A stretch of 64,000 nucleotides of DNA from Anaeramoeba flamelloides (GCA_027625915.1 JANTQA010000033.1:7626001-7690000), one strand, 5' to 3'; counted from the stretch's first letter, positions 37,501-49,964 are shown. Program-made: numbers and translations. The notes: generated from the letters alone by a model not told the origin.

Positions 37501-39016
37501 CGATAACTATACTTATAATGATAGTGATGATTATAGTTTTACTGACAGCGAGAGTTCTTCTTCTTCTTCTTCTTCTTCGTCAGAAGAGGACGAAATAGAA
37601 AAATGGATTGATAATGAAGAAACAAAATCAAGTTCTATTCATTTATTTATTGATCAGGTAATTAAATTATTATATTCAAAAAATTCAATTGTTAGATTTG
37701 CAGCGTTACACGTAACGAACGAATTATTTATTCGAGGGTTAATCCACCCACTTCAAATTTCACCAATATTAATCGCACTCCAATTTGATAAAGAAACACG
37801 AATTAGAGAATTGTCATGGATTATAATACAGAATATTTATAAAAAGGATCCAAATAATTTAACAAATAAAATTTTTGATGGGATTGTGGAATCAATCAAT
37901 TTTCAAAAAAAGGTTAATGGTGGGTACAATATAGGCACGTTTGCAAGAGTGTATTTGTTAATTAGACAAGATCGTGAGCAAAGGAACCATTTTTTAGAAA
38001 AGTTAATAAATTTGTTTGAATTTGATGAAATTTCCGATTTGATCTCTCTTGCCAAATTCCATTTCTTATCACAACTGATCGCAAATTTCCCCTTTAGATA
38101 TAAAGAAGAGCCACTTATAACCATTCAAAAAATTAATAAAATCGTTTCGGTTTCTGGCTGCTCATCTTTTAAATTATTAAATTCCCTATTCAATAAGCAC
38201 AAAGAAAAAAAAAAGCAGAAGAAGAAGAAGAAGAGCAAACAGACCAAGAAAAAAAATGATAGTCAAATAAAATTAAACGACTTGGACCGCGAATTAGCAA
38301 TAACACAATTAAAATCGGCGTCGTCGACTTCCATTTTGCTGTTATTAAAAAAATTTTTGAAAAAAAAATATGAATTAGACCCCAGATATTGCGCTTCCAC
38401 TTACCACATACAGCAAAAAATTCGAATTAGAAAAAGTTTATTAAAAATAATCGACAACAAAATACGTTTCGATCCAAATGTCATTTTAAATATTAGCTAT
38501 TCGAAAAAAACTGATAATGAGCTCGAACGGCATTTTCATTTTCTTCAAAATATTTTAGATAAAGATGATGTCGAGAGCAGTGATGAAGAAAAGGATAATA
38601 AACAATTTATAACGTTTTCGAGCTCAACAGAAAGCGAGGAAGAGAGCGAGAGTAGTAGTGAAAGTGAAAGTGAAAGTGAAAGTTCATCTGAATCTAATTC
38701 TGATTCTTCTGAAGAATCAAAGGAAGAGATTAAAAAGAGGAAAAATAAAAAAAGGTCGCGGGAAAAAAAAAAGAAGAAGAAGAAGAAGAAGAAGACAGGG
38801 AAGAAGAAGAAAAAGAAAAAGAAGAAGGGGAAGAAAAAGAAAAAGAAAAAGAAGGAGAGTGAAGATGATGAGAGTACCGATGAAGATGATTTAACTCTGA
38901 AATCACTTCTACGCTCAGAAAAAAAAAAGAAGAAGAAAAAGAAAAATAGCCGAAAAAGAAAAAAAAATAAAACAATGAAAAAAAAAAATCAAAAAAGAAG
39001 GAAAAAAAATAAATAG
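33203..39016 (+). CDS. NIPBL/Scc2/Nipped-B, cohesin loading factor
   Basis: An intronless 1937-residue frame. NIPBL/Scc2 is the HEAT-repeat hook that loads cohesin on chromatin and stimulates its ATPase, working with MAU2/Scc4. Recognisable family blocks are LNQPEWPASELVLEYI (about 543; compare LPEWPAAELLL in animal NIPBL), RNRTMKAIDLILSEDPSL (about 795), the HEAT segment RLRDKSPSVRLAAVIFVGKF (about 835) and the C-terminal GLIHPLQISPILIALQFDKE block (about 1512), which in animals reads NQGLIHPVQCVPTLIAL. Between them lie low-complexity insertions: Asn/Asp runs (34500-34550, 35915-36010), a Ser run (35221-35290), Lys and Ser/Glu stretches, and a very basic Lys tail from about residue 1850. The N-terminus lacks an obvious MAU2-binding segment. 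ATG at 33203 is the first in frame. Length lies between yeast Scc2 (about 1500) and human NIPBL (2804). Confidence 0.85.
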
Positions 39017-39638
39017 ATGAGGAAATAGGATTTTTTTTTTTCTCGAGCAAATAAATTCATAATTATAAGTGTAAATTTTTTTTATTTTATTTTTTGGATC
39101 TGAGAAAATTTTTGAAATTAAATACTTATTTAGGAGACGATTTTGAAAAAAATTGATTTCAAACAATTACTACGATTCCATAATTAAAAATTTTCAAATC
39201 GGAGTATTATCATTCATTTGTTTTTTAACAATAAAAGGGTAAAAAAAAAAAAATAATAACAGAAATACAAACTAATCATTTCCCCTTCTTTTATTGGTGT
39301 GGAACTAAAACATTAGAATTTTAAGGGAGTATCCACGGTAAAGGAAAATTTTTCACTTTTTTGCAATTTCGAAAAGGATCAGAAAATAACATTTTTTCAC
39401 TTTGGTTGTAACTTGTTTGATTTTTATTATTTAAAGTACTACATTCATTAGATTTTTTAAATTTTTTTTTTAAAAGTCTCAAAGTAATTGCCACAATAGA
39501 ATGCTGAGTTGAATTACTTAAAATAGTGTTTCAAATGCTGAATAATTTATGTTTTATCCTTCTCTCAACATTCTATTGTTGTATTTATTTTTTTCATCAT
39601 TTTTTAATTTTTTTAATCATTTTTGAATTTTTAAAATC
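39017..39638. other. Short interval downstream of the NIPBL gene
   Basis: This contains the NIPBL 3' end and A/T runs. A short near-mirrored pair sits at about 39499-39520 (AATAGAATGCTGAGTTG) and 39564-39582 (CAACATTCTATTGTTG), giving a modest hairpin. Nothing else is supported. Confidence 0.5.
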
Positions 39639-39947
39639 ATGACAACAAAAAGTAATTTAAGAAAGATTTTTATATCAGTGAACATTTGGGATAAATGGAT
39701 TTTGTTTAAAAATAACAAAAACATTACATTTGGGAATTTCACAAAAGGAAATACGAATGGGGCTTTAATAGCAAGAAGGATTCCAAAAAATAATAATAAT
39801 CCCAAAACAGATCTGGTTTGGGTTTTAAATACTTGGATTTGGTGGAATTGGAGAAGTAAATATGATTATATTATATCAAATTTTAAACCCCAAAATAGCT
39901 ATAAGTTTTATTCTAAGAATCTAAAATTATCTTCTCCCAAAAAATAA
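39639..39947 (+). CDS. Possible small basic protein, unknown
   Basis: A 102-codon ATG frame (MTTKSNLRKIFISVNIWDKW...SPKK) with base composition closer to the neighbouring genes than to flanking DNA, and an unusual Trp cluster (WVLNTWIWWNWRSKY). Its first four codons match those of the adjacent NIPBL gene (MTTK). It has no signal peptide or recognisable domain. It could be an independent small gene, a terminal exon, or a chance frame; the overlapping opposite-strand frame is low-complexity and unlikely. Confidence 0.4.
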   Translation: MTTKSNLRKIFISVNIWDKWILFKNNKNITFGNFTKGNTNGALIARRIPKNNNNPKTDLVWVLNTWIWWNWRSKYDYIISNFKPQNSYKFYSKNLKLSSPKK

Positions 39948-41295
39948 CTATTTATGAAAATAAAAAAAAAAATCCAATCAATTTTATCAATTCTTTTTTC
40001 TTTTTTTTTATTGTTTATAAATTACTCAAAAAAAAATATTGAATAATTTTTGTAAAAAAAATTTTTAGACACTCTACGATCAGACATACAACTCAAATAA
40101 AATACTCTTATCTCATCTCTCTCAAAATTTTATCATGTCTTATGGTGTAGCTACCCCCCTTTAAGGTATTAACGTCTACAAATGGGAAATCTCAGATCAA
40201 AGTATGTTGTTATTGGGTGTAAATACATTAGTGAGTCATGGTTCAAATGTCGCTGAAAAATCTGCTTACTAAAGTAGTACTATTTTCAAATCATATCAAA
40301 TAAAAAAAGATCCTTGTATGAGTAAAAAACATAAGAATTTCAGATAGAAATCTGCATTTCGCCACAAATTTAAAGGATGAATTCTTAAAATTCAGACGAA
40401 AAAGTTGTAAAATATCTTTGTTAAATTTATCAACGAAATATAGATTAATAGACTAAAAAAATCCATTTTTTTTAATAATTTAATTATAATATTCTTTTGA
40501 TTAATCATTTATCCATATATTTTAAATATATAGATGTTACAACTAGCTTTAGAAAAAGAAAACAAAATTAACTAAGTCTTTGTCTTTTTAGGTTGATGAT
40601 TCATGTGTTAATCATAGAAATTAAAAAATTCTGAAAAAATAATTGCTTTTGGAAGTTCAGAATATGAATTATAAAATACTGGAATATTAATATTTTGAAT
40701 TTCTATTTTTAGATTTGGAAAAGGAATTAAAAAAAAATTTCCAAAATGAAAATTTTTAATTGTGATCATTGTAAAAAAGGCAATAATTTATTGTGTAAAA
40801 AGATTTATTATAGATTTTTTAGAGTCACAAAAACCATTTCAATTTGAGAGAATAAAAACAATTAAAGTTACAATTACAACATACTTTGATTATAGATAAA
40901 TTAGTCTAATGAGAATCCCAAAAATATAAAAAAAAGGTAATAACAATTTGTTGTCAAATACATTGTATTTTTAGTCCATTTAACTTTCATAAAAAAGATT
41001 TTGAAAGATCAAAGTCAAATTTTAAGACTTTAATTCCCGAAAGAAGCTTAGATTATGGTTATTTTCCTATTGATTATTTCTTGTATGATTTTCTTAACAC
41101 CAGTTTTATAATTTTTTTGAGATTCATGAACATTTTGTTCTTTTTATTTTGCGATGAACTACAAGTCAAAAATTTGGATAAATTTTAAAATGAAACAAAA
41201 AGAATTGAATTATTTTTAAGAGATTTCCTTTGTGTATAATTTGTTTTTGTTTTCATTTTTTTATTTCTTTTTACTTGTTTTAAAATTTTTGTTTA
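39948..41295. other. Gene-free interval upstream of LIS1
   Basis: Most of this interval is a near full-length TIR-B element (40170-40930), listed separately. The last 350 bases before 41296 are A/T runs and should carry the LIS1 promoter. No gene is seen. Confidence 0.55.
40170..40930 (+). repeat. TIR-B element, best copy
   Basis: The left end core ATCAAAGTATGTTGTTATTG (40197-40216) is repeated inverted at the right end as CAATTACAACATACTTTGAT (40872-40891). The element spans about 750 bp, is collinear with 5040-5800 and has no open frame. Taken with the other copies, it fits a non-autonomous DNA transposon. Superfamily cannot be assigned because exact ends and target duplications are unclear. 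Confidence 0.6.
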
Positions 41296-44200
41296 ATGTC
41301 ATTTCTAACTGAACGTCAAAAAAAAAATTTGTAACTTTTTTCTTCTTTTCTCAATTTTTCCTTTTGAAAATTAAAGATCTTCTCTTGAAACAATTCTTTA
41401 ATAAAAAATTTTAGTCTTTCAAAGAAAAGAATTCACTTTTTAAATTGACTCTTTAATTGTTTTGTTCAATTTAAAAACAAAAAATAAAAAAAAAAAAAAA
41501 GAAATTTAGCGATCTTAGGATATCTTGAGGATAATGGTTTCACTGAAACAGCTAACCATTTTAAACAAGATACAGAGCTTGAAAACGAAACAGGAACACC
41601 TCAAATTTTATCAAGAAAATGGAATTCAGTGATGAGACTTCAAAAGAAAGTAAGTAGTTTTCATAAAACAAAGCTTTTTTTTTTTTTTTGTTATCCTCAA
41701 CCTGCAACCAACATGTACCAATCACCAACAATAAAACAAAAAAAATAAAAAAAATCTCAAACAATTAACAATACAACCCCCAAAACACGTTTCGATACTT
41801 AGACTTTACAACTTGAAAAACAGGTTCAAAAATTAGAAGAAGATTTAAGTCACACCTCATTAGGAAAAAAACAAGAGACACGAAAGGATGCAATTCCAAC
41901 CCAACCAGCAAGATACACCTTTCAGGGACACATTGCGCCTGTTGTCTCTATTGCATACCATCCTGTTTATACTTTATTAGCATCTGTTTCTGACGACGCC
42001 AAAATTAAAATATGGGATTATGAAACAGGGGAATACCAACGTACCTTAGGTGGCCACACAGACTCCATCCAAGATGTTGTCTTTAGTCATGACGGAAAGC
42101 TTCTTGCTTCCTCATCAGCAGACTTGTCGATTAAGATTTGGGACACAATATCTGGATGGGAAAATACCAAAACGTTAATTGGTCATGAACATAACATTTC
42201 AGGTCTATGCTTTATGCCTGGATCTTCTCATTTGTTGTCTTGTTCTCGTGACACTACAATTAAAATGTGGGAAATTTCAACTGGTTATTGTGTTAAAACT
42301 TTTGAAGGTTTTATTTTTTATTTTATTTTTTCATTTATTTTTCGGCTATTTCAAAATGTGAAATTTGAAATTAACAACCAAAATGTGAAATTAATGACTT
42401 ACAAAACGAAAAAAAAAAAAAATTTGAATTATAAAAATAGGTCATGACGAGTGGGTTAGACAAATTGACGTAAATCCAGAAGGAACTTTATTAGCATCAT
42501 GTTCAAACGATCAAGTAAACGATTATATATATTTATTATTTGTTCAGTGAAAATTTGAGAAATAAAAGAATAAATCAAAGTCTAATGAACTTTCATTATT
42601 CTTCTTCTTCTTCTTCTTCTTCTTCTTCCCATAATTACCCTTATAATTCTTATTTTGATTTATATTTTGATTTTTCAATTTATGATATTTGTTCTAAATA
42701 AAACAAAATATAGAATTGTAAACTTTGGGATATTTCAAGTGGAAAATGCACAGCAACATTAAGAGGACACAGGAATGCTATCGAATGTGTTTGCTTTGCA
42801 CCAGAATCTGTCAACAAATTCATTGCAAAATATGAACAGGTTTGAATTTAAATTATTATTATTAAATTTATTCTTTCCTATTATTTTAAATCTTCATCTC
42901 AAAACAGCCCCGTATACGAACAGTAAATTTAATAAATTTTTCCATTAATCTTTCTTCAAAAAAATCTTGTTGGTGTGAAACCGGAAATGGGCCACTTATT
43001 CCCTTTTTCAATTTACTTTTCCGAAAAAAAACTTCACAAGTATAAAGCCATCGGTTTTATACAGAAATTATTATTATTCAAAAATACCTTTCAAAAAATT
43101 TCATTTTTTAATAGTTCAAGAATATTACGAAAATGGAGCACCATATCTTCTATCACACCAAAAACAAAAAGGATTTAAAATTCTAACTCAATACAGCAAA
43201 GTTAGAGTATGCAAAATTAAGAATGATAACTTTTTTCGCCAAAAACGATTTTTCTTTCAAATATTTCTCATTTTAATCACTTAAGAGTTTTCAAAATTTT
43301 TAAAAATCCTCTCAATTTCTCATTTTTTTATAAGAACTAAATTGGAGAAAATCACAAAGATGAAACAAAATTCCTCACAAAAATCAGTAACCTTCATTTT
43401 GATATTTTTGAAAATATACATGTCTGGGAATAGTTTCTGTAGAGATTTGTAGATTTTAGAAATTTGTAAGTTTTTTTCAGGGTGGTGACTTTGCTTGTGA
43501 AACATAGTGACCAGGTTTGCTTTCTACCTAGGCCATTTATTTTTTTACAAAATTAATGGAAAATAGTATAAATTTGCTTCACAAATAACATTCATTTTAG
43601 ATCAGGACGAAAAATAAGTCATAATATTGTAATTTTCTAATTGATAAACGAAAATTTTTATTTCAATTTCCCACCTTCATCAAGATTACCCAAATATTGT
43701 TTCCTCAAATTGGATGAAAAAACCCAAGATCTTCACAAGATCATTTGGTAATGATAATCTTTAAATTAATTTAACTTGAATCTCTTCCTTATTGAACTTT
43801 TGAGATAAAATTTATTTTTTTCATTTGGATCTAATCGTAAATGAAGTGTCTTGCTTTGTTAAAAAAAAATTTGACTTTTTAAAGCTGATCTTGAAAAAAA
43901 AAAATTGTATACAAATGTCTACATTTTGCGAAAACCCCCATAAACATACCTTTTGATACCAAACACGCACACAAAGAAAAATAATTTATTCCTTGCTTGT
44001 AAAAAAAAAAAAAGAAAAAATAATATATTTTTTTAATCACAATTAATAACAAGATGAAAAGACAGGGTAATTTTTACAACTGCCTCATAAATTATCTTTG
44101 TGGATTATTTTTGACTCTTTTCCTATTTTTTTTATGAATTGTATCGTCAGAAGTGGTATTTCAAAAAGTCTTGTATAATGATAATATCAACAATTCAAAC

Positions 44201-46260
44201 AAATCTTAATTTTCAATATTAATTGTAGCATGATACTTTATTAAACATTTATAACATTTTTTTTTATTAAAAGATTTGTTGATATCTTTTTTCGATTCAC
44301 AATAAAGTTTAAAAAATTCCAATTATTTACATAAAATCGTGAAAATTGATTAATATTGCAATTTTGAGACAAATTGTGATATTCTCAAAAATCTCGATAA
44401 TTGTCAAAGTATCGTGATAAATGTCAAAATAGAGTGATGAAAAATTAATTAATAGCGAAAATAAAATAGTCGATAGCTTTTCGGGTTAATTCTGCGATAT
44501 TTTTCAAAAGAAAAAATTTTATTTGATCAAAAAACATATCCTTGAAAAAAAAATTATTTTTTTAAAAAACAACAAAAAAGATACTTGATTGAACCAAGTA
44601 TCAGATCAAGAGTTTTATTGTATTGTGTTTTGATTTGGTTGATAGATCGATCGATCCTTTTAGGTCAACAACAATAACAACTAAATGGAAAAATACTCAT
44701 ATTTTGAAGTCTATTTTAGTATTATAAATTGCTATGAATGAAAAAATCCAATAAATATCAACCCTTCAAACATTCTTTAAAGGATGTGTTCTTGGGTTAA
44801 ATCATTTTCTTTATTCTTTTCAAGTTTAAAGGAGTTGGATACCTTTTAAAAATACCTTTCACAATAACCAAACCAAAATTATAACTAATTATAAAGAGTT
44901 GTTGAAAAGCTTGTTTTCATTTTTTTTTTGTTCTTCTTCTCGAGATCTTTGTATTGGACAGAAAATTCAACTCGAGTTCATAGTTTTTTTTTTTTAACAG
45001 ATTACTAATAATAAGGAAAATTACTCTTTCTTCTTTTTAGTTATTTAACTTATGAAGGTAATAACTTTTTTTTTAAAAAAATTTCTATTTTATATTCAAG
45101 TACATTGTTGAAATGGATGATTATTATTTTTATCGTAATATTTGTTTGAGATTTTATATTTTGTAAAAAAAAAAAAAAATGAAAAGAAAACAAATTATTT
45201 TTAAAAAAGTACCTTGTCTTTTATTAAAGATTTATGTCTTTCATACCTTTCAAACACTTTGAGACACTTTGAAAGCCCTTTCAAACATTTTCTAACATTT
45301 TTAAAGAAGTAAAAGTGTTGTAAAAGAGAAAGCTTTGTAAAATTCATGAGATTTTTTTTAATGTAAATTCAAAACAAATAATTTTTCATTTTTTCGCGAT
45401 AATTTTCTTAATCAAGATTTTTATTTTAATAAGATTTTTTGGATTCTCCTGATTTTATGATTTTTCGAAATAAAGTTGGATTAATAGCGAATTTATTGCT
45501 AATACGGTGAATTAATTGTTAATATCATGATAATACATGCTATCATCAAAACCTCTCTTGAATGAATGAAAAAAGAATTCTAGAAAATCATCACAAAACT
45601 GAAATCTCCAAAACAAATTAATTAATCTCCTATTTATTGGAAAATAAAACAAAAGAATTACAAAAACAGAAACATATAAAATCATCACACAATGAGAAAA
45701 TATTCAAGTATTATCATTTACATTAAACCGAATAAAAAGTTTTAAGATTTATTTTGAAAATTATTGAGATATAAAAAAAGTTGAAAAGATTAGAAAACCA
45801 AAAATTTGAATTAGTGAATAAATGTATATTAATTTGTTGAATTTTGATTTAAATTTCTCTTTATTTATTTTCAAAAATTTTTTTTTAAAACTTTAAAAAG
45901 AGTGAAAAAAAACAGAAAAATCAAAATCTTCAAGTGGAAACAACAACAAAATATGTTGCCACAGGATCAAGGGATCGAATGATTAGAATTTGGAATATCT
46001 TAACAAACCAATGCGTATTTGAATTAAAGGGGCATGACAATTGGGTTCGTTCCATCTTCTTCCATCCAATTGGCCAATTCTTGATCAGTTGTTCTGATGA
46101 TCGTTCAATCAAAGTTTGGGATCTTTCAACAAAGAGATGCGTTAAAACAATTGAAAATGCCCATGAGCATTTTATTCAAACAATAAAATGGAATCCAACA
46201 TTCCCTCAAATGAGTTCAGGTTCAGTTGATGGCACAATAAAAGTTTGGGATTGTAAATAA
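41296..46260 (+). CDS. LIS1 / PAFAH1B1 homologue, six exons
   Basis: Exons 41296-41330, 41502-41649, 41803-42307, 42441-42514, 42714-42839 and 45916-46260 join without a stop to give 410 residues, exactly the length of human LIS1. LIS1 binds cytoplasmic dynein through its WD40 propeller and stabilises its active form. The N-terminus (SFLTERQKKNLNLAILGYLE) is a LisH dimerisation motif, followed by a coiled coil (about 55-80) and seven WD40 blades (about 98-410) with HTDSIQDVVF, SRDTTIKMWEISTGYCVKTF, GHDEWVR, SNDQ, GHDNWVRSIFFH and NAHEHF at the family's positions. Introns are 171, 153, 133, 199 and 3076 nt. Donors range from GTAAGT to GTTTTA and GTTTGA, so weak donors are tolerated. An alternative acceptor at 41823 would drop seven residues; 41803 is preferred because it restores the family length. 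The last intron is 15 or more times longer than the others. Confidence 0.95.
42840..45915 (+). other. Long last intron of LIS1 (3.1 kb) with coding-like traces
   Basis: The intron splits the WD40 propeller between residues 296 and 297 with phase 0 and a weak GTTTGA donor. Most of it is A/T runs. At about 42950-43200 there are short stretches of non-A/T-run composition that read as protein, for example TSCWCETG-like and, after a TTTTTTAATAG acceptor-like site at 43112, QEYYENGAPYLLSHQKQKGF. They suggest a decayed gene fragment or a nested exon. No continuous gene can be built here. Confidence 0.5.
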
Positions 46261-46554
46261 TCTAATTATTACATTAGCAAGAAAAAGAAAAAGAAAAAAA
46301 AGAAAATTATTAATGTTCAATTATTTTATTTATAAAATTTCTTCTTAAATCAAATTAATTGTTTCTTTTCTCAAATAACAATCCTATTTTTTTATTTATT
46401 TTTTTTTAACATAAAAACTCAAAAAAAAAGATTTTTGAAAAAATCAAAAAAATTTTAAATAATATTAATAATATTTAATAATTTAAGAAATAAAATTCTT
46501 CATTTTTTACAACTATTTCATTCTTTTTTTTCATGCTGTATTCATTTAATAAAA

Positions 46555-47250
46555 AAAACCTTTGAAGGGATCAGTACTCTATAACAACAGGGCAAAATTT
46601 TAAAATATATTATTGGTGATATTCTCAACTTACAAATTTTGTATAAGCCAAAGTGTCAAAAAATTCTGATCGACTAAGAAACCCAAAAAAGAATATTAGT
46701 TTAGTGAGATCCATTTTTTTTACCATTTTATCTGAAAAAGAGAAAACATATTAAATTCATTTTATTTCACACATTATAAAAATTTTTTACCCCATTTATT
46801 GTATTTTGATCATTTTTAGACAACAACAAGTCTTTGTTGCCAGAAATATTAATTTAAAGATTTTTTTTCTTTTTTCAGATAATTCTTTTGGTTAACTCAA
46901 AAAAATTGATTTTTAGAACTGATTGAAAAATAATTTTATTATTTTGAGAATGATAGTTATAATCATTAAAGTTTTACAGTTCATTTAAATATTTTTAAGA
47001 AATTTTGTTTTTGTTTTAAGATGAAATTCGATTTTTCAAAATAATATTCAATTGAAGATAATTGGGAATTAACTAATTTTATCCTCAAAATTCAAAACCA
47101 TTTTTTTTTCTGATAAAAATGATTTATTTTGTTATAAGGATTTTTGTGAGTAAAAGACTAAATAATTGGTTTCAAAAAATTATTTTGTTATTTTTTTGTA
47201 ATTTATTTTCCATTTTTCGAAAACAATTAAATAACTTTTTTAAAATATTA
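46555..47250 (+). repeat. Dispersed repeat R3, plus-strand copy
   Basis: Collinear with the reverse complement of 11000-11700. The left boundary lies about 300 bp past the LIS1 stop codon. There is no open frame and no visible terminal repeats. Confidence 0.55.
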
Positions 47251-48463
47251 AATAATAAAATATTTACTTGAAGGATCTAAATTTCATTGATAAATTGTGT
47301 TAAAACACTATCAAATTTTCATTTATTCAATCGCATCTACCACATTTAGTTTTATTTCCTGAGATTCGTATTAATTTATTCATCAAAGAAAAATACAAAC
47401 AAAATAACAAAATTTATTTTCGAAATCAATTATTTCCGATAAAAAGTAAAATATCCTTAACCATTTTCAAGAATTAAACTTGATTGTTAATAAAAATAAA
47501 AGGTTACTTTTTTTCGTTTTATATTTAAAAAAATGCAAATTTGGGATTTCAAAAATTATACTCTAATTAATTAATTGTTTAAATGGGGGCTCATTAATCT
47601 GTTTTAAAAGTCAAAATAAAATTTAAAAAAAAAATTTTTCAAGATCTCGAGAAATTTTTTTTATTTTTCCAAAATATTAAACCTTAAATTTTTAATTATT
47701 ATTTTAATATTGTTTAAATCGTGTCCACTGATTTAATTGTGTAAAAAAAAATAAAATTTAAATAATATGTATATGCTTTTCATTCCCATAAAGGGGATAG
47801 CAACTCTTATTATTTTTTTTCCCAAATGTAATAGTGTAATTATTCGCAAAAAGATTTAATAAAACTTGATACACCAACTTCATTTCCAAACTTTCGAAAA
47901 ATGAATTATCATTTTAAAAAGAATTCATTAGTAATAACAATTTACCAGATAAAAGATTTGATCCTTGTTGTTTGAATTATTTTTTGTAATTTTATCAAAA
48001 AAAAAAAATTTGCAAAATATTTTTATTTTTAGGAAATCTCACCGATAATGATTTAGAAGAGTTTGTATGAAAAAATAACACTTAAATTTTCATCAATAAA
48101 AAAATAAGTTGATAAATTGTAAGAAACTTATAAATATCGTTAGAATCATATTATGAAAAAAAAAAAATTTAAACTGAAATAATTTTCCAATATTTATTAC
48201 TTAGAGAATAAGGTTGAGGAGTTAATTAAAATAAATATTCTTGATAAAAGTTCAAAAATAAAAAAAAATTATTGATATAACTTTACTGGGATTACTTAAA
48301 ATAATCAAATATAAAACTAATTTGAAACAAAAAAACACACAAAAATGAAAAATCTCTTTTTTTGTCAAGAAGCAAACCAAACATAAGATTGTTTCGAAAT
48401 TAGACAAAACATAAACTTCATATTAGAGTTAATAATCAGAAAAAAAACACATAAATAAATTAA

Positions 48464-48637
48464 AATCATTTCCGCTTTGAAGAGACAAACTTTTAACAAC
48501 AATTAAATAACAAAATTAAAATTCTATTAAAATAATTTGTGAAAAAAAAAAATTCTAAATTTCATCCCTCAATTTGAGATTTTTTTGTACCTTAAATTTC
48601 GTTGAAAGTTTATGTCTGAAAAGTGGAATGTAGTCTA
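48464..48637. repeat. Decayed copy of the 196-bp MITE
   Basis: The right arm is clear (TTTGAGATTTTTTTGTACCT, then AAATTTCGTTGAAAGTTTAT). The left arm survives as CGCTTTGAAGAGACAAACTT. Terminal bases have drifted, and the element is about 20 bp shorter than the intact copies. Confidence 0.6.
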
Positions 48638-49022
48638 ATAAATTTTCAAAAAAAAAAAAAATTTAAAAAAAAATTTAAGTCCCCTTCATTGGTATAACTC
48701 ATGCAAAATTTCACAATTTCTTTGGAAAATTAAAATTGTTGACAAAACAATTTTTGAATTGTAAATGTATTTGTTTAAATAGAAAATACAAAGTCTAACA
48801 TTTCTGAATGTTAATTTGGAGCTTCAATTTTTTTTTTTTCAAAACAACTTTTCAAAAAAAAAAAAACTAAAAAAGAGAAAGAAAAAAAAAAAAAAAAAAA
48901 AAAAAATTTACTCAATTAGAAAAAATGATCCTTATCTAAAACTTGGAAATTTATTTTGAGAAGAAAATTGAATTAAACTCATAGAATATGTTCCATTTCT
49001 TCAATAAAAATGGACTCCTTAA

Positions 49023-49280
49023 CTAAAAAAGAGTTTAGAAAATATTGATCATTTTTTATGTGTATGTACTTCCTCTGAAAAAGATATATTAATTTTTCAA
49101 AACGAATTAAAAAAAAAAAATCTTAATGAAATAATTTTAAACTGCGATAGTTTGAAATTATTTTCATTAATTAATAATCGTGAAATTTATGATTTTAGGC
49201 TTAAATTTCTGAAAGGGAAATTAAAGTCTATGGGCAACTAGAGTGTAATTTACATTCTTCAATAATAATAATAATAATAA
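49023..49280 (+). pseudogene. Degraded coding-like fragment, related to 54318-54580
   Basis: A 72-codon open stretch without an ATG (LKKSLENIDHFLCVC...KLKSMGN, stop at 49239-49241) with less biased codons than the surroundings. It aligns with 54318-54580 through DILIxxxELK and the following tail, and its 3' tail matches 15680-15790. The family was not recognised. It looks like a remnant of a dispersed host gene or element rather than a working gene. Confidence 0.4.
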
Positions 49281-49964
49281 TAAATAAAATTAATTTAAAT
49301 TTTATTTTAAATTTAAGAAAGATGGAAATCAAATAATTTATTCATAAAAAAAAAAAAGAAAAAAGAGTTGTCGAGTTTTTACAATATCCATTTTCAAGAG
49401 ATCCAAAAACTAAGAATCTTCTTGGGATTGAATTCTTTTCAATTAAATACAAATGTTGTTTGAATAAAATGTATTTTATTCCTTAATTTCTTTATTTTTT
49501 GTTATTTGATTTGAAAGGAAGAAAATTAAAAAGGATTCTATAATAAAAAACCACTTTTACTTGCGAATTTCAGAATCAAAAAAATATTGCTAATTCAACC
49601 GGCATACATACAGCTATTTTAAAAAAGTAAACACTTTTTTAAAACTTTTTTCAATTTTTCATTTTTAAAAAAGTGAAGACTTTTTTTCGAATTAAAACTT
49701 TTTTTAAACAAATAAGTTTTATAAAAATGAGGAATCAACCTTTAAATGTGAAGTAGAGGCTGGGGTGTGAGAAGAAAAGTACTTTATAAAAAATTTTGGG
49801 TTCACCCTTTTTTTAAAATAGAAAACTTTATTAAAAGTATTAAATCTGTCAATCTAAATAAAAAAAGAAGAAACTCACTTTTTTAAAATAGCTATCGACA
49901 TAAACAAAGAGACATTTATTAAATTCAACTTTATATTATTATTTTTTTTATAATTAAATATTAT

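Larger units (their letters stand above)
46261..49964. other. Gene-free 3.7-kb interval
   Basis: This interval contains the LIS1 3' end, a plus-strand copy of repeat R3 (46555-47250), a decayed MITE copy (48464-48637) and a degraded coding-like fragment with its conserved tail (49023-49280). The remainder is A/T runs with no supported gene. Confidence 0.6.

Noticed and set aside
41803-41823. Alternative LIS1 exon 3 acceptor at 41822-41823 (start 41824)
   Set aside because: In frame and also plausible (RLQKK|VQKLEED), but it shortens the coiled coil by seven residues. The upstream acceptor at 41801-41802 restores the 410-residue family length.
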